Assembly: GCA_903827375.1 (NCBI GenBank)
Contig: CAIKHZ010000350.1
Span: 1-42,250 of the forward strand
Length of the DNA stretch: 42,250 nt
Direction: 5' to 3'
From: Akkermansiaceae bacterium
Lineage (GTDB): Bacteria; Verrucomicrobiota; Verrucomicrobiia; Verrucomicrobiales; Akkermansiaceae
The position numbers were made by a program, and so were the translations under genes. Below the pieces are notes generated by a model, which searched no databases, had not been told where the DNA came from, and saw only the letters and a program-made list of their open reading frames with translations. How positions within the stretch are numbered: position 1 is the stretch's first letter; every line of letters starts with the position of its first letter. Of the stretch, positions 1 to 8,819 are shown in pieces.

Positions 1-201
1 GGTGTCGGCACGGCGGCGATACGCTAGACATCACCCGCCACCCTGGCAAGCCAATGCTTGCCCTCCCCGCAATTTCCACTGAGAAACGGGTGCCGCCTGA
101 TCCCATCGAAATATTAAACATGTCCCGAATATTTTGCTCGCCAAAGCAAATCAGTTTGACTAATTTTTCAGGCGTAGCGCCACTTCCCCCGCTCGCCCGC
201 C

Positions 202-837
202 ATGCCTGCCCCCAGCGACCACACCCACCACATCAAGATGCGTTCGACCCAGATGGAAATGCCGACGCGTTCGGGGCCGGCTGTGGTGGAGGATTACGAT
301 TCGAAGCTCAAGGCGGCGCAGGACGAATTGGAGCGCATCCAAGTGCAACGTGAGGAATTGGAACAAAAAAAGCGTGTGCTCGAAGAGCTCACCGCCCGCA
401 AGCGCACATTCCTGTCGCAGCAGGTGGAACTCTCGGAAAAGCTCAGCTCGGCGGTGACCCTCATCGAACGCGAACTCTACGAAATCCGCCAGGAAACCGA
501 AGATCTGGAACAATGCCGCGCCTGCTTCGTCTCACATTTGGACAAACTCGAAAAGATCAATCCGGAAAGCTGGACCCGCGACAATCTCTCCGACAAACTC
601 GAACGTTCGATCATGGCCGTGGACATCGCCAGCGACGAATACGACCAGGCGGCCGCCCACTTTGAAGGTGGCCGCAGCGGTGCCATTTTTGGCCGCCCGT
701 CATCAAAACGCAGCCGCACCCGCGGCCACTCGGCCCAAAGCTCAGACTTCCTGGTCAACCTGCGCAACGGCCTCGCTTTTAACCTGCCGGTATGCGTGCT
801 GGGCACGGCCGCCCTCATCATCTATCTGATCAAATAA
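202..837 (+). CDS. Coiled-coil protein with C-terminal membrane anchor, function unknown
   Basis: The 211-residue product is not recognised. Residues about 33-115 are rich in Glu, Lys, Leu and Gln with heptad-like spacing (KLKAAQDELERIQVQREELE), which predicts a long coiled coil. A basic Ser/Arg-rich linker (residues 165-180) follows, and the protein ends in one hydrophobic segment (LAFNLPVCVLGTAALIIYLI) that would serve as a C-terminal tail anchor. There is no signal peptide, so most of the protein should be cytoplasmic. The ATG at 202 is the first in frame; an ATG at 238 (MRSTQMEM) is an alternative. It lies 12 bp before a second, shorter gene with the same coiled-coil plus tail-anchor plan, so the two probably form one operon and may interact. 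Confidence 0.75.
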   Translation: MPAPSDHTHHIKMRSTQMEMPTRSGPAVVEDYDSKLKAAQDELERIQVQREELEQKKRVLEELTARKRTFLSQQVELSEKLSSAVTLIERELYEIRQETEDLEQCRACFVSHLDKLEKINPESWTRDNLSDKLERSIMAVDIASDEYDQAAAHFEGGRSGAIFGRPSSKRSRTRGHSAQSSDFLVNLRNGLAFNLPVCVLGTAALIIYLIK

Positions 838-849
838 CTCTCCTCTGCC

Positions 850-1173
850 ATGAGCGCGCCATCCCTGCTGCAAGAGGAGCTCGAACTCAAACATTGCGAG
901 CAGGAAGAGCTGCGCCTCGCCAAGGAATTGGAACAGGCACGCGAAGCCCCCAAACGCCTCGCCCGCGAAAAACTCGACCGCGACAATACCATGCCTCCTC
1001 TCCGGAGGGTCGGCGATATCTCCCGCCTCAAACGCCATGAGGAAGATTTGACCACCCGCGCCGCCACCCGCAATCTGCTCAAAACCCAAACCCGCAGCGC
1101 CTGGCTCCTGCTCTCCCTGCTCGCCGCAGTCGCCGCCCTCGTCGCTTGGGCCTTCCGCCTGATGAACGGCTGA
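850..1173 (+). CDS. Small tail-anchored coiled-coil protein, function unknown
   Basis: This 107-residue product begins with a charged helix (residues 5-45, LLQEELELKHCEQEELRLAK and onward) and ends in one transmembrane helix (about residues 84-103, WLLLSLLAAVAALVAWAF). It has the same architecture as the gene 12 bp upstream, with a shorter coiled coil. I do not recognise a family. The close spacing suggests co-transcription and perhaps a hetero-oligomer on the inner membrane. No ribosome-binding site precedes the ATG, which sits in a pyrimidine-rich context. Base composition and third-position GC resemble the neighbouring genes. Confidence 0.7.
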   Translation: MSAPSLLQEELELKHCEQEELRLAKELEQAREAPKRLAREKLDRDNTMPPLRRVGDISRLKRHEEDLTTRAATRNLLKTQTRSAWLLLSLLAAVAALVAWAFRLMNG

Positions 1174-1219
1174 TAGACCACGCAGTCAGCCCGATGTGCC
1201 TCATGCCCGACCATGACAA

Positions 1220-1248
1220 AGCCGCAGCCCTCAAGGAGGAATGCGGCT
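1220..1248 (-). terminator. Possible terminator after rplU-rpmA
   Basis: Seven-base arms AGCCGCA and TGCGGCT enclose an inner CCTC/GAGG pairing, so the region can fold as a two-part stem. On the minus strand the stem is followed by TTTGTC, a short and weak U run. It lies 24-52 bp beyond the rpmA stop codon, where a terminator is expected. The weak U tract keeps the call tentative. Confidence 0.4.
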
Positions 1249-1271
1249 AGGGAAGAAAACCTGTGAACTCG

Positions 1272-1535
1272 TTAGTTCGCGCTGACGGCGCTTGGAACGG
1301 CGATATTGACCCGGCGGCCATCGCGGTCGAAGAGCACCTTGCCATCCACCAGAGCAAAGAGCGTGTGGTCGCGGCCCATGCCGACGCCAACGCCCGGATG
1401 CACCTTGGTGCCACGCTGGCGAATAATGATGTTGCCTGCAATCACGGCCTGACCGCCGGATTTTTTGAGGCCGAGTCGTTTGCTACGGGAATCGCGACCG
1501 TTCTTGACGGAGCCTTGTCCTTTTTTATGGGCCAT
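1272..1535 (-). CDS. rpmA: 50S ribosomal protein L27
   Basis: The 87-residue product is bacterial L27, a large-subunit protein whose N-terminal tail reaches the peptidyl-transferase centre. The sequence shows the diagnostic start [16 protein letters not shown] and the central stretch [20 protein letters not shown], followed by [12 protein letters not shown]. Length is normal. The N-terminus begins directly with the mature MAHKK type, without the cleaved leader peptide seen in Firmicutes. It follows rplU with a 27-bp gap, the usual L21-L27 order, so the two are expected to be one transcript. The obg gene that often follows is not here. No Shine-Dalgarno sequence is visible; the bases before the ATG are pyrimidine-rich. 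Confidence 0.98.
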   Translation of the reverse strand: MAHKKGQGSVKNGRDSRSKRLGLKKSGGQAVIAGNIIIRQRGTKVHPGVGVGMGRDHTLFALVDGKVLFDRDGRRVNIAVPSAVSAN

Positions 1536-1562
1536 GGTAGGAGGGGGTGGGAGTGAGGATAA

Positions 1563-1877
1563 TTAACCGGCGATGGAGGTGATCTCCAGAGTGGTGAGGT
1601 GACGACGAAAACCCTTGGTCTTGTGAAACCCCTTGCGGCGCTTGAACTTGAACGCCACACCCTTCGGCCCGCGGTATTGATTGATGACTTTGGCGGTCAC
1701 TGAGGCACCCGCGACGGTGGGAACGCCGATTTTCACGCTATCCCCCTCGCCCACGAGCAGGACGTCGGTGAACTGGATTTCAGAATCGACTTCGGCGTCG
1801 AGCTTTTCGACGTCGAATCTTTCGCCTTGTTGGATGCGGTATTGTTTGCCGCCGGTTTTGATCACTGCGTAGGCCAT
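1563..1877 (-). CDS. rplU: 50S ribosomal protein L21
   Basis: The 104-residue product is ribosomal protein L21, a 23S rRNA-binding protein. The N-terminus MAYAVIKTGGKQYRIQQGE and the C-terminal KFKRRKGFHKTKGFRRHLT are characteristic. An in-frame start further upstream (2072) would add 65 residues with no family similarity, so the ATG at 1877, which gives the usual length, is chosen. It is the first gene of the rplU-rpmA pair. The region from 1878 to 2065 separates it from the divergent VanZ-like gene and should hold both promoters; I could not assign convincing -35/-10 boxes. Confidence 0.98.
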   Translation of the reverse strand: MAYAVIKTGGKQYRIQQGERFDVEKLDAEVDSEIQFTDVLLVGEGDSVKIGVPTVAGASVTAKVINQYRGPKGVAFKFKRRKGFHKTKGFRRHLTTLEITSIAG

Positions 1878-2065
1878 GGCCGTTTGGGGAAATGTGGAGT
1901 TGCTCCGCCGTTGTGGGCGGGCGGGGAGATCAACATGCCCGTGGCGACTAGGCAAGGTTTTTTTTTGAAAATCGATGATTCTTGCTTCTGAAGCCAAAAA
2001 AATCCTTCCCAAACCCCTGACGTGCCAGGCGGGATCCCATCGTTGGATTTCGGAGTTGTCAGGTA

Positions 2066-2548
2066 ATGTCAACGCGGCTTACCTGCGGCATGCGAATTTC
2101 CCGCAGGACAACATTTGACTGGCTGCTGCCCCTACTCTGGATGCTGGTAATTTTCTCGGCCTCCAGCGATACCGGTTCGGCGCAGCACACGTCCAGAATA
2201 TTTTTGCCCTTGATGCACTGGCTGTTTCCACACATGGCGGACGTCCGCATCGAGTTCTTTCATTTCTTGTTCCGCAAATGTGGCCATCTCACGGAATTTG
2301 CCGTGTTTGGCTTGCTCCTGTGGAGGGCGATCCGTCACGCCAGCGCCGATGGCCATCCCCCTTGGCAGTGGTCACAAGCCGGTCTGGCGCTGCTGCTGGT
2401 GATGATTTTCGCTGCCAGCGATGAGTTCCATCAGACTTTTGTCCCCGGTCGAACCGGACAGGTCTCCGACGTGTTCATCGATACCAGCGGAGCCGTCGTC
2501 GGCCTGGGCCTGCTGTGGCTGGGCGGCAAACTGCTCAAGCGTTGGTAA
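2066..2548 (+). CDS. VanZ-like family integral membrane protein
   Basis: The 160-residue protein has four hydrophobic segments (about residues 19-33, 62-88, 107-120 and 141-155). It carries the conserved VanZ-like signatures: a charged motif around FRKCGHLTEFAVFGLLLW in TM2, and SDEFHQTFVPGRTGQVSDV followed by FIDTSGAVVG before the last helix. VanZ-like proteins are widespread inner-membrane proteins. One member confers teicoplanin resistance, but most have no known role, and nothing here points to resistance. The start could be the ATG at 2066 or the one at 2090 (MRISRRTTF); 2066 has a weak AGG three bases upstream. It is divergent from rplU and followed about 110 bp later by the aminopeptidase gene. 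Confidence 0.9.
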   Translation: MSTRLTCGMRISRRTTFDWLLPLLWMLVIFSASSDTGSAQHTSRIFLPLMHWLFPHMADVRIEFFHFLFRKCGHLTEFAVFGLLLWRAIRHASADGHPPWQWSQAGLALLLVMIFAASDEFHQTFVPGRTGQVSDVFIDTSGAVVGLGLLWLGGKLLKRW

Positions 2549-2657
2549 ACACCCTCTTGCGAGCTCTCGCTCCAAACCCAGGCAAATTGAGGCGGATTCG
2601 CATATTTTAACAAAATGAGGGTTGCCCGCCTCCGCCAAATGGTTTCCACTCCACGGC

Positions 2658-3956
2658 GTGCGTTACGAACCTATCGACTCCCAGTTTTTTATCCGCAATC
2701 GCGAGCGTCTGCGCAGTCTGCTCAAACCTAACAGCATTGTGATTCTCCGTGCCAACGACATTTTGCCAACCAACGCGGATGGCACGATGGCGTTCAAACA
2801 AAACACCGACCTATTCTATCTGACAGGGGTGGACCAGGAAGACACCGTGCTGGTGATGATGCCCGATGCGGTGGATCCCAAGGACCGCGAACTGCTCTTC
2901 GTCAAGGAAACCAGCGAGTTGATCGCCATCTGGGAAGGTGACAAACTCACCAAGGAAGCCGCCCGGGCCGCCAGCGGCGTCGAGCGGGTGGAATGGAGTG
3001 CCTCATTCGATTCCTTGCTGCACCGGTTGGTGCCACAGGCCGACCACATTTACCTGCTCACCAACGAGCATTTGCGTGCCAGTGTGGCGGTGGAGACGGC
3101 CAATGCGCGATTCATCAAGGAATGCCAGCGGCGCTACCCGTTGCACCGCTATGAGCGATTGGCCCAAGCGATGAATCGCTTGCGCATCACGAAAGATCCA
3201 TTGGAAATCGAGCTTCTGCAAAAGGCCTGTGATATCACCGAAGCCGGATTCCGCCGCGTCCTCGGCTTCATCAAACCCGGCGTCGGCGAGTGGGAGATCG
3301 AGGCCGAGTTCATTCATGAATTTATCCGTCGCGGGTCGCGTGGCTTCGCTTACGGACCCATCATCGGCTCAGGCAAAAGCGCCTGTGTCTTGCACTACGT
3401 CGAAAACGATAAAATTTGCCGTGATGGTGAGCTGGTCCTGATGGACGTCGCCGCCGAGTATGCCGGTTGGAACTCAGACCTAACCCGCACCGTGCCCGTC
3501 AATGGCCGCTTCACCCCGCGCCAGCGCCAGGTGTACGACGCCGTGCTGCGCGTGGTGCGTGGCTCTAACGAAGTCCTGCGTCCCGGCATCCGCCCGCTCG
3601 AGTATCAGCAGCTAACCGTCGAGCTGATGGAACGCGAGCTCATCGGCCTGGGCCTGATCGACGCCAAGGCCGCCAAAGAACAAGGACCGGACAAACCTCT
3701 GCTTAAGAAGTACTTCATGCATAGTACTTCCCACCATCTCGGGTTGGACGTGCATGACGTGTTTCCGCCGCACGAGGTATTTGCCGAAGGAATGGTTTTC
3801 ACCATCGAACCCGGCATCTACATCCGCGAGGAAGGTCTCGCCGTGCGTCTCGAAAACGACGTGCTTATCGGCAAGGACAGCAACTTCGACCTCATGGGCA
3901 ACATTCCGATCGAAGCCGACGAAATCGAAGCTCTCATGGCCAATCAGCAGGGCTGA
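2658..3956 (+). CDS. pepP: Xaa-Pro aminopeptidase, M24B family
   Basis: This is a cytoplasmic metalloaminopeptidase that removes N-terminal residues preceding proline. The N-terminal half is the creatinase/AMP-N domain (NADGTMAFKQNTDLFYLTGV). The C-terminal half is the pita-bread M24 fold with all five metal ligands, numbered from the chosen start: Asp263 (LMDVAAEY), Asp274 (NSDLTRT), His359 (STSHHLGLDVHD), Glu384 (TIEPGIY) and Glu399 (RLENDV). The GTG at 2658 is preferred because the product then begins MRYEPIDSQFF, as in homologues. A TTG at 2622 would add 12 residues and cannot be excluded. The 432-residue length is typical. It is convergent with the lipoprotein gene, 15 bp away. Confidence 0.95.
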   Translation: MRYEPIDSQFFIRNRERLRSLLKPNSIVILRANDILPTNADGTMAFKQNTDLFYLTGVDQEDTVLVMMPDAVDPKDRELLFVKETSELIAIWEGDKLTKEAARAASGVERVEWSASFDSLLHRLVPQADHIYLLTNEHLRASVAVETANARFIKECQRRYPLHRYERLAQAMNRLRITKDPLEIELLQKACDITEAGFRRVLGFIKPGVGEWEIEAEFIHEFIRRGSRGFAYGPIIGSGKSACVLHYVENDKICRDGELVLMDVAAEYAGWNSDLTRTVPVNGRFTPRQRQVYDAVLRVVRGSNEVLRPGIRPLEYQQLTVELMERELIGLGLIDAKAAKEQGPDKPLLKKYFMHSTSHHLGLDVHDVFPPHEVFAEGMVFTIEPGIYIREEGLAVRLENDVLIGKDSNFDLMGNIPIEADEIEALMANQQG

Positions 3957-3971
3957 TGCCGGGCGGGCGGC

Positions 3972-6809
3972 TCATTGGGACTGGGACAATTCGCGCAGGG
4001 TGGCCTTGAGTTCGTCAGGCCACTCCAGCGCATCGACGGTGGAGGTCTGTGCCCACAAAGGGGCGAGATCCAGCAAGTTTTGAAAGTGGGTAGCAGCCTC
4101 CTCGGGAAAACCGGCCTGAGCGGCTGCCACGGCGAGTAGCAGGGTGGCATTCTCGAGTTTGTCGGCGGGATAGCCGACGCGCAGACCGGCCAGCAGGAAT
4201 TGATAGGCCCGGGCACCGTTGCCGGTGAGCAGTGCGATCCAGCCGGCGCGCATGGCGAAGCCTGGGTCATTAGGAAAATGATTGATGCCGGTGGCCAGAA
4301 TCTCGATGGCCTGGGCAGCCTCGGAATTTTCAAAGGCGGTGTAGGCGGCTTCTGCGTAGTCGTTGGACAGATGAGTGGCCACGGGGTGCTCGGTGAGCAA
4401 GGTGATCCACCGCGGGTGGGCGTTTTCATAATCGCCGAGTCGGGTGAGTGAGAGGGCTTCGGCGCGGAGGCAGGGTTCGGGTTGTGCGCCGAGGGCACGG
4501 GCCAAGCTGGCGAGTTGAAAGGTTGCGGCTGAGTCTTCGGGAAAATCGGCGAGGGCGAGGGCGGTGTTGAGGGAGAAAACGGCTAGGCGCCTACGGCCGA
4601 TGATGGAGCGGGCGGCGGGATCGAGCAAGTGTTGGGCGACGGCGGCGCGCTGCGGCGCGCTGGCACCTTCGGCCAACTCGTAGGCCGCCAGTTCGCCCTT
4701 GAGCACTTGCACATGGGCTTGGTAGCAAGGAGCGAAATCCGCCTGTTCCCAGCCGTCCCAATCCTCAATGAGGCGGGTTTTTTCGAAGCTAGGGAAGACA
4801 TCCGGCCAAAGTGAAATGGCATCGGCACGGCGTTGTTGCAACCAGGCGATGCGCGAAAGCCCCAAGGTGCGCAGCAGCGGCGGCAAACCGTTGGCGGCAC
4901 TCAAACAGGCTTCGATCCACTCCGCAGAGTCGCCATTCATGGCCAACTCCAACCCGGTGGCAGCAGCCGGCCCGTGGCTGCCCGCTGCATGGATTTCCTG
5001 CTGGATGGCGGTTCCATCGCCACGCCCAAAGGCGTCCCGAAGGCGCCGCTGTGCCTGCCACGGCGAGGCGTCACCGGCTCGGTCAGGCTGCTGCGGGGTC
5101 GTGCGGCGCGCCACTTCCTCGCTGAGATCCTGGTGCCAGCGAGTGTCGGCCAAGGGGCGGGCTAACTCCAACAATCGCGGCCAGGCTTGGGCTGACGAAT
5201 CGGCGCGTATGAGACGGTCCCAGAGTGGCTGCATGACGGAGGCAGGCGCTTGGCGGGGTGTGAGCGTCTTCAGACCTGCGAGGGTGGCGCTGAAATCAAG
5301 TCCGGGAATGAAGGCGGCCGCCCGCAGGGACCCGAGGGATTCTAGCAAGGCAATCCGTTGTTGGGCGGAAAGGCGAAGAAAACTTGAGCTAGCCTCATTG
5401 AAACGAACACCCGAGAGGATTTCGGCCAACACAGACAGCCGTGAAAAATCAATGGGCACGGCCACTTGCGGGGCAGGACTGGCGCTCGGTAGTGGCAGGA
5501 ACCGATGCATCACCACGTCGCCATTGGCGCTGCCGATGATGGCGAGTTCAGGACCGAATGCCACTGCGGTGATGGGCGATTCGGCGTGTACGGGAACCCG
5601 ATGAGTGCCTGAAAACCTCAGATCGCAGCCCTGAATCCGGATGGGTGCCGGCTCGTCCGGATTGCCGTGGTCCCGCAACAACCCGCTCCACACCGAGCCC
5701 TGGCCGCTCCAAGGCAATTCCACCACCCAGCCCGGCAAGCGAGCCCGGTCCGGGATGCTCGAAGCCGTCACGCCTTCAATCTGCGGCCCGCTATCTCCCA
5801 AGGATCCCCTGATTTGATATATCCGGTGGCACGGGGGCTGCTCAGGTCCTTGATCGACCAACCCAAAAATACTGCTGCCGTCCGGGCTGAGCTGCGCATG
5901 CGACAGGGCCAGCGGCACGGCCGCTGGGGTATAGCGGACGGGCTCCACCGGCGAGACGGGTAGTTCCAGCAACGAGCCATCTGCGTGAAGCACACGCAAG
6001 CGCTGGGAATCGAGCTGGGCGGCAAGCGGGCGGGCTGCCTCAGCGCCGCGCGGTTCCGAGGCATTCACCACTTCACCGGTGGCGGCATCGCGGATTCGCC
6101 AAATCAGTTGCGCATCACTGGCCGAGGCCGGCCCCGGATGGGCGATGAGCAGGCCATTGGCTGAGGTCACAACAGCCGATTGCGGGGTCAAATTCGGCGG
6201 CAAAGGGCCGAGGTCGCAGATGGGGAGCAAGGAACTCGCGTTGCAGAGCAATGTGACGTCACTCTCGCCACTGCGGCGCCGAATGACAATCGAGTGCGGA
6301 TTTGGGGCGACGACGAGGCTGTGGGTTACCGAAGCTCGGACGGGAAAAAGGACACTCTGGATTTTCAATGCCTCGGTATCCCACAACACGGTGGTGTTAA
6401 AGCCATTCGGCGCGGTCTCCGCAAGACTGACCCACAGCGACGCAGGCCCGACGAACGCCAACTGCTCCACCGGCAACTGATGCCGGATGGCGGTGACCGG
6501 AATATTCCAGACGGTTTCCGCTAGCAGCTTGCTCAAAAGCACAGAGGCTGCGGTGAACGTCGGATCGGCCTGGCAGGCGGCTACCAACAACGCCAGCGCC
6601 TCATCCTGCGCGTGCTTTTCCATGCATGCATTGGCCACCTCCAAGCGGGCGGCGGCAAGCTGGCGGGCCATGGGCAGGCCCGCGGCAGGAGCTTCTGCAT
6701 GGGTCGCCGGGGCGGTAGCGGCTGGCACAGCACTCGGCTTTTTGTTGCAGGCAGTGAGCACGACGGCTACTAGCAAGAGCTTGAGCGTCAGGCAGGTGGG
6801 ATGATGCAT
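3972..6809 (-). CDS. Large lipoprotein with beta-propeller-like centre and TPR-like helices
   Basis: The ATG at 6809 gives a lipoprotein signal peptide (MHHPTCLTLKLLLVAVVLTAC, lipobox LTAC, lipidated Cys21). Upstream in-frame codons lack this and are not used. The 945-residue product has TPR-like helices near the N-terminus (about residues 50-110). A long beta-rich centre with propeller-type phrases follows (HAQLSPDGSSIFGLVDQG; ITAVAFGPELAIIGSANGDV). A helical C-terminal third contains repeat pairs such as ALADFPEDSAATFQLASLAR and AIEILATGINHFPNDPGFAM, again TPR-like. It should be exported and membrane-attached, acting as a scaffold or binding protein. It follows the ABC transporter genes on the same strand after a 114-bp gap and may be part of that unit. 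No enzymatic motif was seen. Confidence 0.85.
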   Translation of the reverse strand: MHHPTCLTLKLLLVAVVLTACNKKPSAVPAATAPATHAEAPAAGLPMARQLAAARLEVANACMEKHAQDEALALLVAACQADPTFTAASVLLSKLLAETVWNIPVTAIRHQLPVEQLAFVGPASLWVSLAETAPNGFNTTVLWDTEALKIQSVLFPVRASVTHSLVVAPNPHSIVIRRRSGESDVTLLCNASSLLPICDLGPLPPNLTPQSAVVTSANGLLIAHPGPASASDAQLIWRIRDAATGEVVNASEPRGAEAARPLAAQLDSQRLRVLHADGSLLELPVSPVEPVRYTPAAVPLALSHAQLSPDGSSIFGLVDQGPEQPPCHRIYQIRGSLGDSGPQIEGVTASSIPDRARLPGWVVELPWSGQGSVWSGLLRDHGNPDEPAPIRIQGCDLRFSGTHRVPVHAESPITAVAFGPELAIIGSANGDVVMHRFLPLPSASPAPQVAVPIDFSRLSVLAEILSGVRFNEASSSFLRLSAQQRIALLESLGSLRAAAFIPGLDFSATLAGLKTLTPRQAPASVMQPLWDRLIRADSSAQAWPRLLELARPLADTRWHQDLSEEVARRTTPQQPDRAGDASPWQAQRRLRDAFGRGDGTAIQQEIHAAGSHGPAAATGLELAMNGDSAEWIEACLSAANGLPPLLRTLGLSRIAWLQQRRADAISLWPDVFPSFEKTRLIEDWDGWEQADFAPCYQAHVQVLKGELAAYELAEGASAPQRAAVAQHLLDPAARSIIGRRRLAVFSLNTALALADFPEDSAATFQLASLARALGAQPEPCLRAEALSLTRLGDYENAHPRWITLLTEHPVATHLSNDYAEAAYTAFENSEAAQAIEILATGINHFPNDPGFAMRAGWIALLTGNGARAYQFLLAGLRVGYPADKLENATLLLAVAAAQAGFPEEAATHFQNLLDLAPLWAQTSTVDALEWPDELKATLRELSQSQ

Positions 6810-6923
6810 CGGTTCGTCACTGATGAACGCCGCCGCCCAAGCCGAGCGTCGGTGGAAACGCTCCGCCAGAGGGATGAACCAGAAAACTCTCATACGCGGA
6901 TAGACATAGCGGCGACTCCGACT

Positions 6924-7889
6924 TCACTCATCCTCGGCGTTCTGAACCGGATGCTGCAGAAAGACACTCTTGTCCGCACCTATCTCAAGTTGCGCTTCCA
7001 AGGCCCTGATCGCGCTTGCGACGCCATGGACGGGCAACCGATCATTGGCACGCAACCAATAATTGGAGAGAGTCGCGTAGGCTTTTTCCGCAGAGCCGAA
7101 CAGGGCGATCGCTAAACTTTCAGGATCGAAAAGCATCGGATAGGCACCCATTTCGAGGGCAAAATAGACACACTGCAAGGTCGGCGTGCGATTGCCTTGA
7201 TTTTGATAGAGCTGGCGGGCAAGATCAAGCGCCTCAGCCTGGTGCCCGGCAACCCGAGCCATCGAGTAAAGTTGGAAGCGACGCAAAAATGGCAGTGAAT
7301 CAGGCGCATCGGCGGCAGTTTGATACGCCTGCGCGGCAGCTAAGAACGTGGCGTCGTGGTCGCGAAATGCGCGGGATTTGTTGTGATCGATGAGGAGATA
7401 GCCCAGATAGGCGTTGAGTTTGGGGTTGCCTGGATTGTTACGGATGCCGCGCTCGAGAAACGCCCGGCCCTTGAGCACCGCCGCTCGCCAAGCCGCATCG
7501 CGACGCAACGGCGGCAGGTCCGAATCGTTCAGATAGTAGGCCGAGGCATTGTACGCCTGATGCGAGGCTCCAGTTTCCCAATAGTAAATGGTTTGCGGGG
7601 CCAATTCGACAATCGTGTCGAAGGTGTCGGCAACATCATCCCAGCGCGCTTCGGTGAAAAATGTGTAGGCCCGCAGATTGAGAAAGGTGGCCACCAACGT
7701 GCGCAAACCACCCAGAGCGACGGTGGCACTCGTCTGCCCGAGTTTTTCGCGGGTGCCCACGGCCAGCGGAGCGGCCAGCAATCCGGCACCACGTAACTCG
7801 GCAGTGAGCGCGGCCTCCAACGGCAGACGCACCGCTCCAACCAACAGCGTGGCAGCTAACACAATCAACGGTCTGCGCCAGTGTTTCAC
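6924..7889 (-). CDS. Membrane-anchored TPR-like protein of the ABC operon
   Basis: The 321-residue protein has an N-terminal hydrophobic segment (residues 8-28, LIVLAATLLVGAVRLPLEAA) acting as signal anchor or uncleaved signal. A helical domain with TPR-like units follows (WDDVADTFDTIVELAPQTIYYWE; GRAFLERGIRNNPGNPKLNA; LAAAQAYQTAADAP). The start is a GTG at 7889, three bases after the permease stop codon, so it is very likely translated with the two ABC genes. The conserved position beside an ABC-2 permease suggests an accessory extracytoplasmic protein of that transporter. I recognise no named family. It is not an enzyme by any visible motif. Confidence 0.8.
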   Translation of the reverse strand: MKHWRRPLIVLAATLLVGAVRLPLEAALTAELRGAGLLAAPLAVGTREKLGQTSATVALGGLRTLVATFLNLRAYTFFTEARWDDVADTFDTIVELAPQTIYYWETGASHQAYNASAYYLNDSDLPPLRRDAAWRAAVLKGRAFLERGIRNNPGNPKLNAYLGYLLIDHNKSRAFRDHDATFLAAAQAYQTAADAPDSLPFLRRFQLYSMARVAGHQAEALDLARQLYQNQGNRTPTLQCVYFALEMGAYPMLFDPESLAIALFGSAEKAYATLSNYWLRANDRLPVHGVASAIRALEAQLEIGADKSVFLQHPVQNAEDE

Positions 7890-7892
7890 AAA

Positions 7893-8819
7893 TTAGAATT
7901 CCTTTTCGGCGAAAATGAACCAAGACGCGATCACATAGAAAACCGCGTAGAACAACCCGATGCCGGTGATTTGTCCCAACAGCATTGGCGGAAACGCCTG
8001 GCCTTGGATGACCGCATCAAATTCATTGAAGAGATGGAAATCCGGCAACACCAGGGCTACTAACAGCGCAATCGCCCGAGTCATCCAGCCGGCCCCGGCT
8101 TCGAGGAACACGCCGCGTGCATCCGCTTGGAAGTGGCCGATGAAATATATCATGAAGCTGATGATGCTGGTAAACAGGGTGCTTGTCGAAAAGGTGGAAA
8201 TGAGCAATGCCAACGACGCCATGATCGAGGCTCGCAAAAACACCACAAACACCGCCGCTTGTAACGAGATGTTAGGCCCTTGGCTGACAATGTCATTGCG
8301 CATCGAAGCGATCTCCGGTGCCGACCAACCCCGGGAGTGGGCCAGTTCCATCTGCGCGCTGAGGATCATGGAACTGCGGATTTGCAGCACTGCGGTCATC
8401 AACCCATCCATCAGCGCCAGCGATACGAACACCAGCAATATCACGCCTAACAATTTCCCTGCCAAGTAATCGAGGCGCGGCACCGGCTTGGCAAGAATCG
8501 TGTAGAGCGTGCGGTCCTCCACATCTTTGGGCAACAGCAGAGCGGTGGCCACGATCGCGAATACCACCGAAAACAAGGTCATGGTGCCCACCGACCAGCT
8601 CTTGATCGAGTTGAGGATGTTAGTACCAGCGGCCTCCGGGCCAGCGTGTTGCGGCAGATCGAAGAAATTGCTGCCGATGGTGATGACGGCGAACACTGCC
8701 AGAAAGTAAAACACCTTCATCCGCACCAGTTGGGTGAACGTGTGGCTGGCGATCACCGAGATGCGCCCGGCATGCGAGCCGGAGGCGGAACGGGTGGGAC
8801 TGAGGGGTGTCTGACTCAT
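7893..8819 (-). CDS. ABC-2 type transporter permease
   Basis: The 308-residue integral membrane protein has about six predicted TM segments, for example VFYFLAVFAVITIGSNFF, GTMTLFSVVFAIVATALLLP and LLGVILLVFVSLALMDGLMT, and a final pair near the C-terminus. The phrase LPKDVEDRTLYTILAKPVPR between TM2 and TM3 is typical of NosY/ABC-2 permeases, where a loop contacts the ATPase. Its ATG overlaps the stop codon of the ATPase gene by 4 bp (ATGA), so the two are translationally coupled and form one exporter. The substrate is not evident. The TPR-like protein directly downstream may be an accessory subunit. Confidence 0.92.
   Translation of the reverse strand: MSQTPLSPTRSASGSHAGRISVIASHTFTQLVRMKVFYFLAVFAVITIGSNFFDLPQHAGPEAAGTNILNSIKSWSVGTMTLFSVVFAIVATALLLPKDVEDRTLYTILAKPVPRLDYLAGKLLGVILLVFVSLALMDGLMTAVLQIRSSMILSAQMELAHSRGWSAPEIASMRNDIVSQGPNISLQAAVFVVFLRASIMASLALLISTFSTSTLFTSIISFMIYFIGHFQADARGVFLEAGAGWMTRAIALLVALVLPDFHLFNEFDAVIQGQAFPPMLLGQITGIGLFYAVFYVIASWFIFAEKEF

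Noticed and set aside
2066..2548. VanZ-like gene as an antibiotic-resistance determinant
   Set aside because: VanZ-like proteins are common in bacteria without glycopeptide resistance and no van genes are nearby.
4768..5604. Long plus-strand open frame (278 codons) opposite the large lipoprotein
   Set aside because: It is Arg/Ser/Ala-rich with no recognisable domain; the opposite strand carries a continuous lipoprotein gene.
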